A stretch of DNA of 64,000 nt from Daucus carota subsp. sativus (GCF_001625215.2 NC_030381.2:18315131-18379130), one strand, 5' to 3'. Positions 1 through 12,237 are shown, counted from the first letter of the stretch. Made by a program: numbers and translations. Notes: a model not told the origin generated them from the sequence alone.

Positions 1-93
1 TCACTTATAAGTCTTAACTTGCTTCTGACTTCTACTTCATTTTTTTACTTTAAGCAATAAGCACTTATTTTAAATTCACCCAAACGGCCCCTA
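1..93. mobile_element. Partial TIR element cut by the window edge
   Basis: The stretch ends, read on the minus strand, with GGGGCCGTTTGG, a terminus common in plant hAT and related MITEs, followed by AT-rich subterminal sequence. Only one end is in the window, so the superfamily and length cannot be settled. Confidence 0.3.
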
Positions 94-224
94 ACTATTT
101 TTAACATATTATTCATAATTAGTAATTTTTAACTAATTTTAGGTAAGGGTTTTATATGGTTAAAGATGTTTTTATCCCTCTAATTACATGTTTCATTAAT
201 TAAAATTTAAAATTAATTTAAAAA

Positions 225-227
<3 letters not shown>

Positions 228-267
<40 letters not shown>
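228..267. repeat. (AT)n microsatellite
   Basis: Uninterrupted TA dinucleotide run of about 40 bases in AT-rich DNA. Confidence 0.9.
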
Positions 268-269
<2 letters not shown>

Positions 270-322
270 CACACTCGCATATGATTTATTAAACTTAATT
301 TCGTAAAAATAAATCAGAATCA

Positions 323-449
323 GACTGCCAGAGTGGAGGCCTAGAAGTCTAGAAGGGTCAAGTAAACCCAAACCAAGAGAAGTAGATGACCATCCAAGTG
401 CAAATGTTGACAAGGACAATTTCAATGCTTGTAGCTTCTCGGAACCCAG
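323..449 (+). other. Possible orphan exon fragment
   Basis: On the plus strand a frame stays open here and reads like ordinary soluble-protein sequence (RLPEWRPRSLEG, then SSKPKPREVDDHPSANVDKD). It ends at CCCAG followed by GTACAT, a possible splice donor. Base composition is more balanced than the AT-rich surroundings. I do not recognise the family and see no partner exon nearby. It may be a captured or decayed exon, or chance. Confidence 0.25.
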
Positions 450-691
450 GTACATACAAGAAATATGCGCAAAATAAATATTAAAACAAAGTTTATAAAC
501 TGGGTCAGCCCTTTCTCTCTTTTAATCTGCACTGCATCAACATCAGTCTTCGATACATATCCATTTTCATTTTATGAGCAAACATTAGTTTGACTTTGAC
601 TTTACTGGATCAGTCTCATGAACTAGCACTATTCTAAAGGTCCCCCTTATGTGTACGTGCGCTCAGCCGCTATATACCTCCCCCTCCGACC

Positions 692-1133
692 CAGTGTCGT
701 AAAAAGCGCATTAAGCGGCCGATTAAGCGGCCGTCTAAGCGGAATCCACCCTAAAGCGCTTCGATTTTGTACTAAGAGGGAAATTAAGCGTTTTTGAAAA
801 TTAAGCGGACAATTAAGCGGATTAAGCGGTCAAAATGATGTTGACTTGCCAATTTTTTTTAAATTTTTTTTTGAAATATTAATTTTTAATAATATAACTA
901 TAATTATGTTATAAAATTAAAAAATATATATTTGATCATAAATATTAAAAATGCATATCTTAACACAACATAATATTATTTTAAATATATTAATATTATA
1001 ACTAAATATTTAATTATATTAATTAATCTGTTTATTGACTCGCTTAAAATTCCGCTTAAGTATCCGCTTTATCGCTTAAGCGCTATAAAGTCCTACAACC
1101 GCTTGGAACTGATTTGCGCTTTTCACAGCACTC
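692..1133. mobile_element. hAT-type MITE (AAGCGG family), copy 1
   Basis: A 442-bp non-autonomous element. It begins CAGTGTCGTAAAAAGCGCA and ends in the inverse of AGTGCTGTGAAAAGCGCA. It is flanked by an imperfect 8-bp duplication, CTCCGACC at 684-691 and CTCAAACC at 1134-1141 (6 of 8 match). CAGTG ends plus an 8-bp duplication point to the hAT superfamily. Both subterminal zones are packed with AAGCGG or its complement CCGCTT; the core is AT-rich and non-coding. An inverted second copy lies at 28583-28996. Confidence 0.8.
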
Positions 1134-1141
1134 CTCAAACC

Positions 1142-1573
1142 CCAATTTAGCACTCCTCCTGTATTACTTTAAGGCTTTAAGTTCATATCTCGGTTCAAAT
1201 CAGAAATCGGACCTAAAAGATTGAACTATTGATTTAGGATTAATCAGAAATTTAAAATTAATTGAAAAGATTAATTAGAATAAAAATTAGATATTTTTTA
1301 ATATTAAAATATTATTTAATATTTAATTATTACTATATTAATTATTTATTAACAAATATATATATCTATTATATCATAAATTCTACAATTATTCATAGTT
1401 ATAGTGATATAGTATTTTAAATTTTAAAAATTATTATATATATTTCGACTAGGAAAAATTCAAAAGGATTAATTAGATTTCGAAAATCGAATCAATCGAC
1501 CGAAATTAATCGATTAAATGAAAAACTTTTATACTATCAGCAGAAAACTTAACCTGATAGTATAAAAGTTTTT
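1142..1573. other. AT-rich intergenic DNA, no gene seen
   Basis: Low-GC sequence rich in ATTAATT and TTAAT blocks, with two diffuse near-repeats of an ATTAATCGATT-type motif near 1240 and 1490. No open frame, TIR or tRNA-like box is convincing. Confidence 0.5.
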
Positions 1574-1584
1574 AACTTAACCTG

Positions 1585-1675
1585 GGCTATTACGTGAGCT
1601 CGTGGGTTTACCCAGTGCGCACCCGAAGGGTAGCGGCTGCGGGTTCCTACGTTAAAAAAAAAAAAAAAAAAAAAA
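1585..1675 (+). mobile_element. 5'-truncated SINE with Angio-domain
   Basis: The insert carries the 3' block found in many plant SINEs (TTTACCCAGTGCGCACC, then GAAGGGTAGCGGCTGCGGG) and ends in a run of about 20 A. An 11-bp direct repeat, AACTTAACCTG, flanks it (1574-1584 and 1674-1684), as expected of target-primed insertion. No A or B box is present, so the 5' part is missing. Confidence 0.8.
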
Positions 1676-1684
1676 CTTAACCTG

Positions 1685-2570
1685 TATATACAAATATTGT
1701 AGTGTCATCTAGCAAAAACCTTACTTATTTTAGATTTTCATAGGACATATGTTACTGTAACAATCAATAGTTTTGAATTAGCACCTAAATTTTTTAAGAT
1801 AATAATCAAAATAAAGATAACTAATATTTAAAATTTCTAATGAACGAGTTGGGTCGAACGGTACTCGTTTCTTAATTTAAACTTAATCCGATTCAAATTA
1901 TTTATAAATAAATGTATTACTTCCAAACATTTCTTTTCGAGAGATATAGGTAAGAGAATAAACGATATTGTAAGTTTTAACTGATGTCGGTACGCACATG
2001 TACATATATATAAAAAACAATAAGATAAACGAAACTCAATTCAAATCTAAACTCTAGAAATTATAATATTCTCTCATTCCCTTGTCGGTCTCGCTCGTAC
2101 GGCAGGACATTCCTAGTTGAGCACAAGAGTATACATCCACCTTCTCTGTATGCAGTCATCTATTCAAAAAACGGTGTGTGAACATTATTTTTAACTATAC
2201 TTGCACAAAGATCGTGTGTATATTGAAGGGTCAACTAGTTGTCATCTCATCTCTTTATGATAGTTATCTCCGAGCCCAAAAGTTGTTGCTTCTTTGTATA
2301 TTATTATTCTCCTTGGGTTTATTTCTCGCTTGCAATTTTATTAAGGCATGAATAAAAGGTGATTCAATTAACATCAACGGATCACTGTATCCGTGACGGC
2401 TCCGTTCGTTTTCACAACTTTTTTCTTTATTGAGATTCTTCATCTGCCTATATAGTTTCTTATTTTCAAGATTTTGAAAAGGGTCTTGATATTTCGGGTT
2501 TTTATTACCTGGGTCGGTCTTAGTTTGTCGCACCGAGCTTGATTTATTCATTTCGTGTTGGTGTATATAT
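1685..2570. other. Upstream region of the ERF gene
   Basis: No coding sequence is convincing here. It is AT-rich up to about 2040, then of more mixed composition towards the ERF start. A TATATATATG string lies right against the start codon, too close to act as a core promoter for it. I could not fix a transcription start. Confidence 0.45.
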
Positions 2571-4137
2571 ATGTGCATGGTAATAAAAAAGGTGGCGAGT
2601 TCAGGACAGCAATCCGGCGATCAAGCGAGGTTTCCGGGGAGAGAGACGTCGAATGAAGGCGGCGGAGGAGCCCCACCATCGGCTACGGGGGCCATGGACA
2701 TGTTTAGTCAGGCTAGGGAGATGTCTGCGATGGTGACTGCGTTGACACACGTTGTATCAGGCCAGAGTAGTCGAAATTTGAACGACTCGAATTATTATAC
2801 ACTGCCTCAAGATCAGTTTAGTGGAGGCATGGTGCGGTTTGGTGGCGGTAGCGATGGGTCGTGGATGTACACGAGTAACTCGCCGTCGTCATCCGCGTAC
2901 TCATCGTCCAGCTCGGGATCACTGACAGGACAAAAAAGGGGACGTGAGGAAGATACAGGTGTCATGCAGTCTTTACAACAACAGCAACGTCAGCAATTTC
3001 ATTTAGCTAATTATGGAGGAGGTTCTGGAGATAGCAGAAGTACAGAGTCCTCTGTTCCTAAACTTCCTTGTAAGTCCCGGTTTAATTCCCGCTGACAAAA
3101 CTTATTAATCATGAACCAAACACGTAGGGATGTTATCTGTTTTCTGAGCAGCGGAATTGTTTAGTTACATATATTATTGACACATATATGCAATGTCACG
3201 GCCACAGTAGAATATATTATTGTCGCTAAAAACACAGTTTGGAATGGATAGACATCAATAATGTTACGAACATATAATATAAGGATAGACATGCCGTGCA
3301 AATGTTGTAACCCATATGATGTATTCAATTACTATTTCTGTACTTGTCATTTCTTAACATTTTTCTTTCACGACTCGACAGGCACTTTAGAGGTAATAAT
3401 ATATTTTTATATTTTTTACATTTTCGTTTGGCGATAACATTAATGTGTTCCCCTGTGCAGTATCAGTATCAGAGGAGGATACAAGCATTGCCGCGACCTC
3501 GTCAGTACCCTCGGAACCACCTAAAGAAACCGGGGAAGCGAGAAAATACAGGGGAGTGAGGCAGAGGCCATGGGGAAAATGGGCAGCAGAAATCCGCGAT
3601 CCCCACAAAGCGGCTAGAGTTTGGCTAGGTACATTTCAGACAGCAGAAGCAGCCGCTAGAGCATACGATGAAGCTGCACTGAGATTTCGAGGCAGTCGCG
3701 CCAAGCTCAATTTCCCCGAACAAGTTGGACTCGCGAGACCCCCTCAGCTTCCTCCCCTGGTTTCCGCTCCTCAGGCCACCATTTTCTCGGCACCTCCTCC
3801 AGCTCAACTTGATCAAACGCAACAATTTCAGGGTCCGGATAGTGCGGCTAGCGACTACTGGAGATACTCGCAGTTGTTGCAAAACAGCGCTGATTTTCAC
3901 CTGCAACATCAACACTACTCGTTAAACCAGATGTTATCAGCCTCAACAATGGCTTCTGTACAAACGCATTCGCTTGGTTCTTCTTCTTCTACACTAGCGC
4001 CTTCATTGCCTTATCATCAGCAAGATCAACAAAGTATTTTCATGTGGCCACCCGGCAATCGATATCGAGATGGTTCTTCTGATTTTCATCACCCACCATG
4101 GACTGGTCCTGCCAACTTTCCCCCGTCCTCTAATTAG
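2571..4137 (+). CDS. ABR1-like: AP2/ERF transcription factor, ABR1/ERF110-like (group X), two exons
   Basis: Nuclear DNA-binding protein of the ethylene-response-factor family. Exons 2571-3069 and 3461-4137 join across a 391-bp GT-AG intron (GTAAGT donor, TGTGCAG acceptor) in phase, giving 391 aa. The start was chosen because MCMVIKKVA resembles the N-terminus of Arabidopsis ABR1. The block [16 protein letters not shown] near residue 50 is the signature of the same subgroup. The single AP2 domain lies at about residues 195-253, beginning [20 protein letters not shown], with the WLGTF and [12 protein letters not shown] elements intact. Ser-, Gln- and Gly-rich stretches flank it and a KRGREE patch could be part of a nuclear signal. 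Family members act in stress, wounding and ABA/ethylene signalling; which of these applies here is not shown by sequence. No break was seen. Confidence 0.93.
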
Positions 4138-4494
4138 GTTTGTCACTGTCACACAAAGAAAAAGTTCAGGAAAAAGATATATTTACATGTAAATTATTTA
4201 GAGCAAGGATCCCAAAAAAAAACAAATTTTTAGAGCACCGGTATGGATTTTTATTGGTTCTTGATGCTATAATTTAATGTACAACGTAATCTTCCGAGCA
4301 TTTACTCATGTTATATATTTTTTGTACGATTTTTTATGTATCTCCCGAGCGAATTTCTTGACTATTATAATATTCATTATATATAGATATGTCAGTATGT
4401 TGATTTTTTACTAAATTTTGATCATTATATTTAATTATTACTTTAAAATAAATTTGTAAACGAAAAATATTCTGCAAACCGAAACTTTTAAAAT

Positions 4495-4496
<2 letters not shown>

Positions 4497-4532
<36 letters not shown>
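4497..4532. repeat. (AT)n microsatellite
   Basis: TA dinucleotide run downstream of the ERF gene. Confidence 0.9.
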
Positions 4533-4534
<2 letters not shown>

Positions 4535-4679
4535 GTTAGACCACCTGAAAATACATGGATAAAAGTCAGAAACTAAGGTGTATACTTGGGGAGGGAGCAT
4601 TTATTTCAAGGGGAATAGAGGCACAGTTCTTAAGAATTTGGTGATCTTAAGAATTTGGTGGACCATTTCGTGGATATTA

Positions 4680-4972
4680 CTCCCTCCTTCCCATATTAAT
4701 AGTCCACTTTGTCAAGAAAATTTTTTTCATATTATTTGTCCATTTTCTTTGTCCAATACAAATTATAACAAGTTTCAATGTTAACATTTACTAGTTCACA
4801 CAATTTTCATTATTTACAATGCAAACTATGTTAACTTTTAACCAAAATGAATGAAAACTTAGTAGTATATTTGTATAACCAATGCATGGCAATGATAACA
4901 ACATATCACATTTAATACTTCTTAATTTGTGTGATTTGTGCAAAGTGGACAATTAAAATGGGAAGGAGGGAG
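4680..4972. mobile_element. Stowaway MITE
   Basis: A 293-bp element flanked by TA (4678-4679, 4973-4974). The terminal inverted repeats begin CTCCCTCCTTCCCAT and match at about 30 of 32 positions. CTCCCTCC ends with a TA target are diagnostic of Tc1/mariner-type Stowaway elements. The interior is AT-rich and non-coding. The high arm identity suggests a fairly recent copy. Confidence 0.92.
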
Positions 4973-4974
4973 TA

Positions 4975-5316
4975 GTACTCTCTATGTACGTAAAATCTAT
5001 GTTATCATCAAGGCTGGGACAAGGTTTTGCAAATTCATGATATATCAATTTGATGTGAAAGTCCGACTTTAGTTAATGTTAATCCTTGTTGAACTGTTGA
5101 TACTGAAATCTTTGTTTGCTTGCTAACTTTGTCGCTGTCCTAGAGGATTTGTGTTATGTGGTTATGATATTTTATTCATTATTCATTGATGTTGCTTGAT
5201 GTTAGCTAATCATGAATCCTTTGAACAAACACATAGGATCAGGCTCATTTTTAGAATCATATAATTAAGATTCTCTTGTTGTCTCGATGCACATCTGTTG
5301 AGCGTGAAAAAAGCTA
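4975..5316. other. Spacer between two Stowaway elements
   Basis: Unique-looking AT-rich sequence with no open frame or repeat that I can support. Confidence 0.4.
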
Positions 5317-5566
5317 CTCCCTCCGTCCTCCTGAATTGTATACATTGGGGGACGGGGACGCGGCACGGACTTTAATACTCTTGTAAAGTGTAGTTGTGTA
5401 ATTTATTTTTAAAATTTTTTTTTCTGAATTAAAGTTTGGATGTTAAATTTTAATTCAGAAAAAGAAAATCTCAAAAATAAGTTACGGAACTACATTTTAT
5501 AAGAGCATTGAAATGCGTGTCGAACAGTTGAAAAGAAACGTATACAATTAAATGGGACAGAGGGAG
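5317..5566. mobile_element. Stowaway MITE
   Basis: A 250-bp element with TA on both sides (5315-5316, 5567-5568) and ends CTCCCTCCGTCC and GGACAGAGGGAG. An internal GTATAC..TTGTATAC arm pairing extends the inverted repeat to about 28 bp. Non-coding. Confidence 0.88.
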
Positions 5567-6132
5567 TACTATTTTTTATTGTAGATACTTATCGTTTCCA
5601 ACCTTACTCAATTCGGAGAAACATCTCCTCGCACACTTCCCTACATTTCCTAAATCATTTTATTCAATTTTTTATTTTGAAATTTTAAAAATAGATACAA
5701 TAGTTGATCTTGTATTTTAAAAGTAATAATTCTGTAATATAAAGTAATCTGGCTAATCATAAAATTCTCTCTCACAATATAAATAATTGGGTAAGAAAGA
5801 GTAGTTTTATATCCACGAGCATTTTGAACAAGGTAATCAAAAAATTGTCCAAATCACAAAACACCCGCACTGCACCAAATCATATCACAAACATCATTTT
5901 TAATTTTTATGGTAAAATTGCAATTTGAATTTTTCACAAACACGCGGAGCGATGCAAATTGCGATTTGACATATTATTAGTGTACTTCAAACCGTAGTGC
6001 AATATTATAACATATATAGATATATTAGTAAGGGTCATGTTCCACATAAACGATCCGTCCTTACAACTACTATTACCTATTTCTAGTATTAGGTAGGGTT
6101 CTGCAGTAGAACTGCACATGAAAAAAATGTCT
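5567..6132. other. AT-rich intergenic DNA
   Basis: No gene, tRNA or clear repeat boundary seen. Confidence 0.4.
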
Positions 6133-6455
6133 TATTTATGTATTATATTTTAAAATTATTTTTGAACACACACAACGATGCAAAAAAAATCTATTTAGAT
6201 TTAGATCCTGAAAATCTATGTAAAAAAATAAGGTTCTACACCTTAATGGTTCCATGGTTCTATTTTAAGTATTGGTAATTGCTTATGTAATTGTCAAATA
6301 AAATTGCTTATGTACCTATATATATTATAGGTCACGCTCAAGCGAAAACACATCCTTAAAATAGAATCTTGGAACTACTAAGATTATGCTGATTTTCAAG
6401 ATCTAATACATATTTTTTGTATCGTTGTGTGTTTAAAAATAGTTTTAAAATAAGG
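6133..6455. repeat. Imperfect inverted repeat, probable old MITE
   Basis: Sequence around 6150-6260 (TTTTTGAACACACACAACGATGC and onward) pairs with the complement of 6353-6455 (TGTATCGTTGTGTGTTTAAAAA). The arms are about 100 bp with many mismatches and a spacer of about 90 bp. No target duplication could be set, so the superfamily is unknown. Confidence 0.5.
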
Positions 6456-7263
6456 AAATAGATTTTTTTGTCTCCGAACTTATAATGTTCTTACAAACTT
6501 AACACTCAACTAGTTTATTTTTTCCTTTTAGTCACTAATGTTAGGTTCAGATTTTTTTTTTGCTACTAAAATTAGATTCGGATTTGATTATTAACATTAT
6601 ATTAATTCTTTATAGTATTACTAAAATATAGTGGTAATCCGTAATATTTTGATGATTTGATATATGTCTATCTTTATATATAGTACTTTTATGTCCCCAA
6701 GATCGTTCGTTTATCTTGGATGATAAGAGTTTGACACGCATTTTACGGTTTCTAAAAGATGTAGTCTTATAAATTATTTTATTTTTTCTTTCGAATAAAA
6801 AATTAGTGTTTGAATTTTTATACGCAAAAAGAAAATCTCATAAATTATCGAAGATTAAGTTTACCTCTCTATTTATTTATCTTTATCTTGAAAATTATAA
6901 TAAGATAAAGTTATTAAAATTTATGAAGATAAATTTAAGAGAGACCTTAGGCTGAACTAGTCGACTGAAATTTTAATAGTGAAAGATGATGAATCGTATC
7001 ACTCAATTAGACTTTATTTTATCAGGAAGAGGATGAATTGTTTGAAGTCATTGATTCCATATTGGTGATTTAATGAATTTTTAGTATTCTAATAATGATT
7101 TTTCCTGATTTTATCGCCTCATTTTATGTTATTATTGTCATATATAAAGATATAAACATATGTCACATTATCAAAATATTATATACTATTACTATGTATT
7201 AATGATACTACAAAAAATTATCACAATGCTAATAATCATATCCAAACCAAAGTTAATGACTAG
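6456..7263. other. AT-rich intergenic DNA
   Basis: No supported feature. Confidence 0.4.
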
Positions 7264-7663
7264 AGTAAAGTTCTATGGAAACCACTTTTTTGGGAGACCG
7301 TGGAGACCGTTTATGTTCTACAGGTAAAATATGTATAAAAATATTGAAAAACACATAATTTTGCAAATCATATTGTATAAAGATAATTATATCATTTAAA
7401 ATCTTGAATATCATATATGTTTTGCATGTAGAATATTATATAATATTTTATCCTGCGGAATATGTTCAGTTTGCAGAACATTTGTTCAATTTGCAGAACA
7501 TACACATTCAACTTATTAAACATAGATGTTCATCAATAATTTTAATGAATTGGTGATATTTCTTCACAAAATAATGTATTCTGCAGTATTTTGTAATGTT
7601 TTTATGTAATATTTTACTTGTAGAACAGAAACGATCTCCACGGTCTCCATAGAACTTTACTCA
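7264..7663. mobile_element. TIR element, about 400 bp, superfamily unassigned
   Basis: Left end GAGTAAAGTTCTATGGA and right end TCCATAGAACTTTACTC are inverse copies, and the pairing runs on through GAGACCGTGGAGA and GTTCTACA. The interior is AT-rich, with no coding sequence. I could not find a clean target duplication. Confidence 0.65.
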
Positions 7664-8592
7664 TATAGAGTATATTTGTTAAATCTATTCAAACTATGGT
7701 TAATTATTATTTTATAGTTCTTGCATTATTGTTATACCAATTTTTATGAAATTATTATATTATTATAATATGTCTCTTAATAATCATATTTTTTTTATTA
7801 TATTTGCACTTTTGTCTATATTATTTTAATAGTTGTTTTAGCTTTGAAATGAAAAATATCATATAAATTTATTATTAAAGAATTTATCTATCGTATATTT
7901 AAAATTTATTCTTAATTTAAATTAAAAATATTTATTCTTAAAAGCCGCACCGTATTTAAATTTGGTTTGCGGTTGCAGAGAAAATCGTACTCCTCGCATT
8001 CCGATCACCATAATTTTCAATATGTCTCTAAGGGTCGGTGATAAATTTCAAGTAACTGAATAAACAGATATTATATTCCAAAATAATATATTAAGAATAT
8101 TTATTGACTTTTTTTCAAAAGAAAAAGAGAAGAGATTGTTAAATTTTAAAGGTTCTAAAAATAAATAAAATTTTGATTTTATATAATTTGTTTTAATTTG
8201 AAATTAAAATTTAATTTAAAATTTTATTGAAGATACTTTTTTTTTTAACGATTTTTTCAATGGTGTGCTGATGGACATATAATAAGTACAAAATTTCACA
8301 ATTTTATCTTATTTTGATTGGTTTACATTCTTTAAAAACGTTAAATCCCCTTACATTTAGAATAACCAGACTAATCACAATCATCCAAATTCATATATTT
8401 TAGTAGGTGTTTATGGACACACTCGACAATGACAAACCTTCTGGCTTTTATTATACCACGTGTTGTACTCCTGTCTGTGTAACCTCCCTGTGGTCTGTTA
8501 CTCTGGATGCGACGTGGGTTTTTTTTCTTTGTTCAAGAGTCTTCACTGCTTTGACTAGTTTCCGATGGAGTAACTTAATTCTTTTCTTCACA
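7664..8592. other. AT-rich intergenic DNA
   Basis: A short frame at 8407-8637 runs into the next element and looks accidental. No other feature is supported. Confidence 0.4.
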
Positions 8593-9189
8593 GGGATAAA
8601 TATCAGGCAGGTCATTCGTTTCATCCAAATATATTAATTGAGTCATTGATTCTATAATTGACTCAAATGAGACATTCATTAGAAAAATTTGTATTAATAA
8701 ATTAGAAAAAAAAAAAAAAAAAATTTGTATTAATAGTTAAAACTATCACTCTATCGTTAGTCGAAATTTTGAAAGTATTATATATTAAGTTTCGCACATT
8801 TTTTATGAATGATATTACATCCAAATGAAAGATTCCGAAATCTACTATTTTCGCTAATATTTTTAGATTTTTAAAAATTTATCTCCTATTTATTTTTATT
8901 TAAATCAAATAAAACAATCAAAAAATTAAAAATAAATAATTGATAATATTTTAAAAATCTGAAAATATTAGCGGAAATAATAGAACTCGAAATATTTCAT
9001 TTGGATGTAATATCATTCATAAAAAATGTACGAAACTCAATATATAATACTTTCAAATTTTCGGTTAATGATAGAGTGATATTTTTGATACAAATTTTTC
9101 TAATGAGTGTCTCATTTGAGTCAATTTGGGAATCAGTGACTCAATTGATACATTTGGACGAAACGAGTGACCTACTTGATATTTATCCC
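8593..9189. mobile_element. Large foldback element
   Basis: An almost complete 597-bp palindrome. The left arm from GGGATAAATATCA (8593) pairs with the right arm ending TGATATTTATCCC (9189), and pairing continues inward for nearly 300 bp per arm, leaving a very small loop near 8885-8940. Arm mismatches are scattered, and the left arm carries an extra A-run (about 8704-8722). No target duplication was found. The form fits a foldback or long-TIR Mutator-type MITE. A transcript through it would form a long hairpin. Confidence 0.75.
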
Positions 9190-9499
9190 TTTTTTTATGT
9201 TAGTTGGATGTTACATGAACTGATTGAATACTATAAATTATTATTACTTTAATTTATTTTTAAAAACTAAAATTTGAACTAAATAATTTTATTTCTAAAC
9301 TAAAATATTAAAAATAATAATTCTATTTATATAATTAAAACATTTATAATGTATTAAAAACTTCATGTAGAAAAGGAAGAAAAAAATATATATTAATTAT
9401 TCCACCCAACGTTGTATATTTATCCTTATTCCTTTTATCAATATTGGTTCTGCATCACAACAATCACATCAATCATAATATATCAAATTCAAAATTTAG

Positions 9500-9819
9500 G
9501 TTGTTTTCACTTGGAGTGAATGGAATGGAGGGAGAATGGTATGAATCTTGTACTCTAAAATAGTGTTGATCAAAGAAAATGTAAATAATTTTCATCCTTT
9601 AATCATTCCAAATTTACTATTTTAAACTTTAATCCACATGTTTTGAAGGAATGCTCATTCCTTTTCTACATTATGTTTCTTCACAATCTTTCTCACAAGA
9701 AATTTAACTAAATTTACATTTTGTCACTATTATTTCATAATTTCTTCTTTCTATTTAAAACTTCTATATAATTTTTCATTCCATTCTCCCCTCATTTCAT
9801 TACATGAAGCGAAAACAGC
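9500..9819. mobile_element. TIR element, first of a tandem pair
   Basis: Left end GTTGTTTTCACTTGGAGTG and right end (inverse) GCTGTTTTCGCTTCATGTA are followed inward by AATGGAATGGAGGGAGAATGG-like arms. Non-coding. It abuts a related element starting at 9822; no target duplication is clear. Confidence 0.6.
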
Positions 9820-9821
9820 GT

Positions 9822-10120
9822 TATGTTGTACTTGGTTGGGATGAATGATTCCGTAAAGAATGGAATGAAAAATGAACTATTTTATGAATGATTTTTAGGA
9901 AATTTCATTCTTTCCTCCATTCCATTCCCTACATCAGATATCACCCGTTCCATTTGAGATGGCCGAATGCTCCCTTCTCTCCCATCCTCAATTTTTTCAC
10001 AAATCTTATCATAGCAATTTTGCAATCTTTCAAATTTTTTCAAAACTTTCTTCCTATCTCTATAAATTTCAAGTATTTCTTACTCATTCCATTCCAGTCT
10101 GCCCAACCAAACACAACATA
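9822..10120. mobile_element. TIR element, second of a tandem pair
   Basis: Left end TATGTTGTACTTGGTTGGG and right end (inverse) TATGTTGTGTTTGGTTGGG match at 17 of 19 positions. Both subterminal zones carry GGAATGGAATGA-type sequence shared with the neighbour at 9500-9819, so the two may be relatives that inserted next to or into one another. Confidence 0.65.
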
Positions 10121-11710
10121 GTGCTTAGCATGTAGACAACCCCATGTTTCTTTCGATTCCTTTTGCCAAACTTAAAAGTATAGTCCGTCACTGCCCACGT
10201 AAAAATGGTTATGTTAATAAATTAGCGGTCATAGTTGCTTAAGTTGGGTACATGTCCGCAACTTGCAAAACACTAAATGAGTTTGGCTATTGTTTTGGCA
10301 TGATTTTGTGTAATCCAAACTAAAATCAGCCTAACGGATCAATCAACAAATCAAACTAAAGATAACTATTAAAGAACAAAAAGTTGAACATACTCAACCA
10401 TCAAAATTGCGGTTAGACTCTAAAACGATAAGAAACAGAGTTAGCTACATAAAAGTAATTATATGAAAGCTGAAAGTAGTAATCTGGTAAGACCTGGATC
10501 TTGATTTGATTAAAGACTTGTTACAAAAATGAATGAATACTGAAAAGATTGCTTTCCTAAGCAGCAACAGGATGCGTTGATGGAGACAAGTTTGGGAATT
10601 AGGTAGCACAGATTGTGGATAAGTCCGCATCTTGTGATCTCAGTCGGATATTAATCAAATCCCGGGATTTTTTGGTTGATATTGAGGAATATAAGAATAT
10701 TGCTCTCAAGTAGTATCCAACATTATTCTTAAATAACATGACAATTTGTTATGTCTTAAATAAATTTATTATTCTAAAACTTTTGGATTTATTAAAATAT
10801 TCACAATTAATACTTAAAAAAATATTTGCTGATGTATTGATTACGCTTAATTTTATTAAAAGTTCCTAATTTATGAATCAATAACTCAGTCGATTAATTT
10901 TGATTCTCAATTTCTTACTACTTTTAATTAATGATTGATATGAATTCCAATTGACGATACTTAAATATGAGGGTGCTTCGATACATCAAGTAAGGTAGGG
11001 CACCGGAAAGGAGAGGTTTTTGACAGGTCTCAAAGGGTTGTACTAAATAAACTCTAAAAATTGTTAGAAATAAAATGGAAAATTCATCAAGGTTTTTAAT
11101 GGATTGTCATCATTTTTAATATAGTTGAAATTTTTTAATTTAATATCTATAAATAGAGAACTTTTTTATAATGATGAAAAGTCTCGGTTTTATAAAATAA
11201 ATAGTCAGAGATGAGTATATAATTTAAAACCTATTATTTGGCATTTAAATTTCAACATCATTTTATTAGTATAGTAGTATTAATGAACTGAAGTTTGATT
11301 AAATTATAAAGATCGACTAAATATTTTTTCTCTTTAAAATTTAGTGTTTACAATAAATTTTTTATATTGTATCCCGGAGTATAAATAATAAATAACTTTA
11401 TTATCTATTTGTAAATATTTTTTTAATATTAATATATGATCATGTGTTTTTCGATTAATTTCAAATTATATTTTGCATATCTCATATATCTTTATTTTTG
11501 GGAAATAATATTATTTATCGCCTATGTCTGTCTTATAAATTATAAGATGATTCATGTTTTTATTAAAGTAGAACACATTACTATGATTTATATTTATTCT
11601 TGAGGAGGATACATATATGATTGGTTACATTTACATATACTCTATGATTTATCCAAAATAAATAAGCACAGAGCCCTCTAGGTTTTCTACCAGGTCCCTG
11701 TAGGTGAATA
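10121..11710. other. AT-rich intergenic DNA before the MULE
   Basis: No gene can be supported. The stretch 10440-10660 is less AT-rich and may hold a decayed fragment, but no frame is convincing. The target duplication of the MULE begins at 11711. Confidence 0.4.
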
Positions 11711-11719
11711 CACGGTTTT

Positions 11720-11812
11720 GGGCTCCGTCACATCATAACCAATACATTCAACCAGTTTTTTTTCGAGTTTTTAAAACTAATTAGCCTAAATATTTTGAGT
11801 TTGGGCAACCCA
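11720..11812. repeat. MULE left terminal inverted repeat
   Basis: Inverse match of 27079-27188 with small gaps; shared blocks include GGGCTCCGTCACAT, ACATTCAACCA, GTTTTTTTTCGAGTTTT and TTTTGAGTTTGGG. Confidence 0.85.
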
Positions 11813-12237
11813 AAGGGGGATTTTGGACAGAGCATAGGGCGTCCCTCCCACGGACGATCCCTGCTATATATTTTGGCAATATGGGTCGATCTATACACGG
11901 GCGACCCTGCTTTATTTAAAAAAAAGTGAATATTTGTAATGTTTTGGCCATTGGCATATTCTTATATATTATATATATTATCATATTTTATAATATTATA
12001 ATATATGATGATATAATTTTATAATATTATAGATTGTAATATTTAAATATTTAGGCTCATATTATAGATTATAGACTGTAATATATTATTATTGTTAATA
12101 TAAAAACGTCATGTAAAATCTTGTTCCGAATGCATTTTACCAAACACAACAAAGTTTATTCATAAAGGATAGTAAAACAAGGATAATACGACTTAAATTA
12201 AAAAGCAGAAAACAATCACGACGCTACTACATACCAC

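Noticed and set aside
1586-1675. Possible tRNA gene at the SINE
   Set aside because: No A or B box and no cloverleaf; the poly(A) and flanking duplication show a truncated SINE.
2264-2578. 104-codon minus-strand frame upstream of the ERF gene
   Set aside because: No recognisable domain, overlaps the ERF start and leader, and its composition looks like chance.
7264-7663. Mutator MITE with 9-bp duplication
   Set aside because: The flanks (AATGACTAG and CATATAGAG) do not match, so the superfamily was left open.
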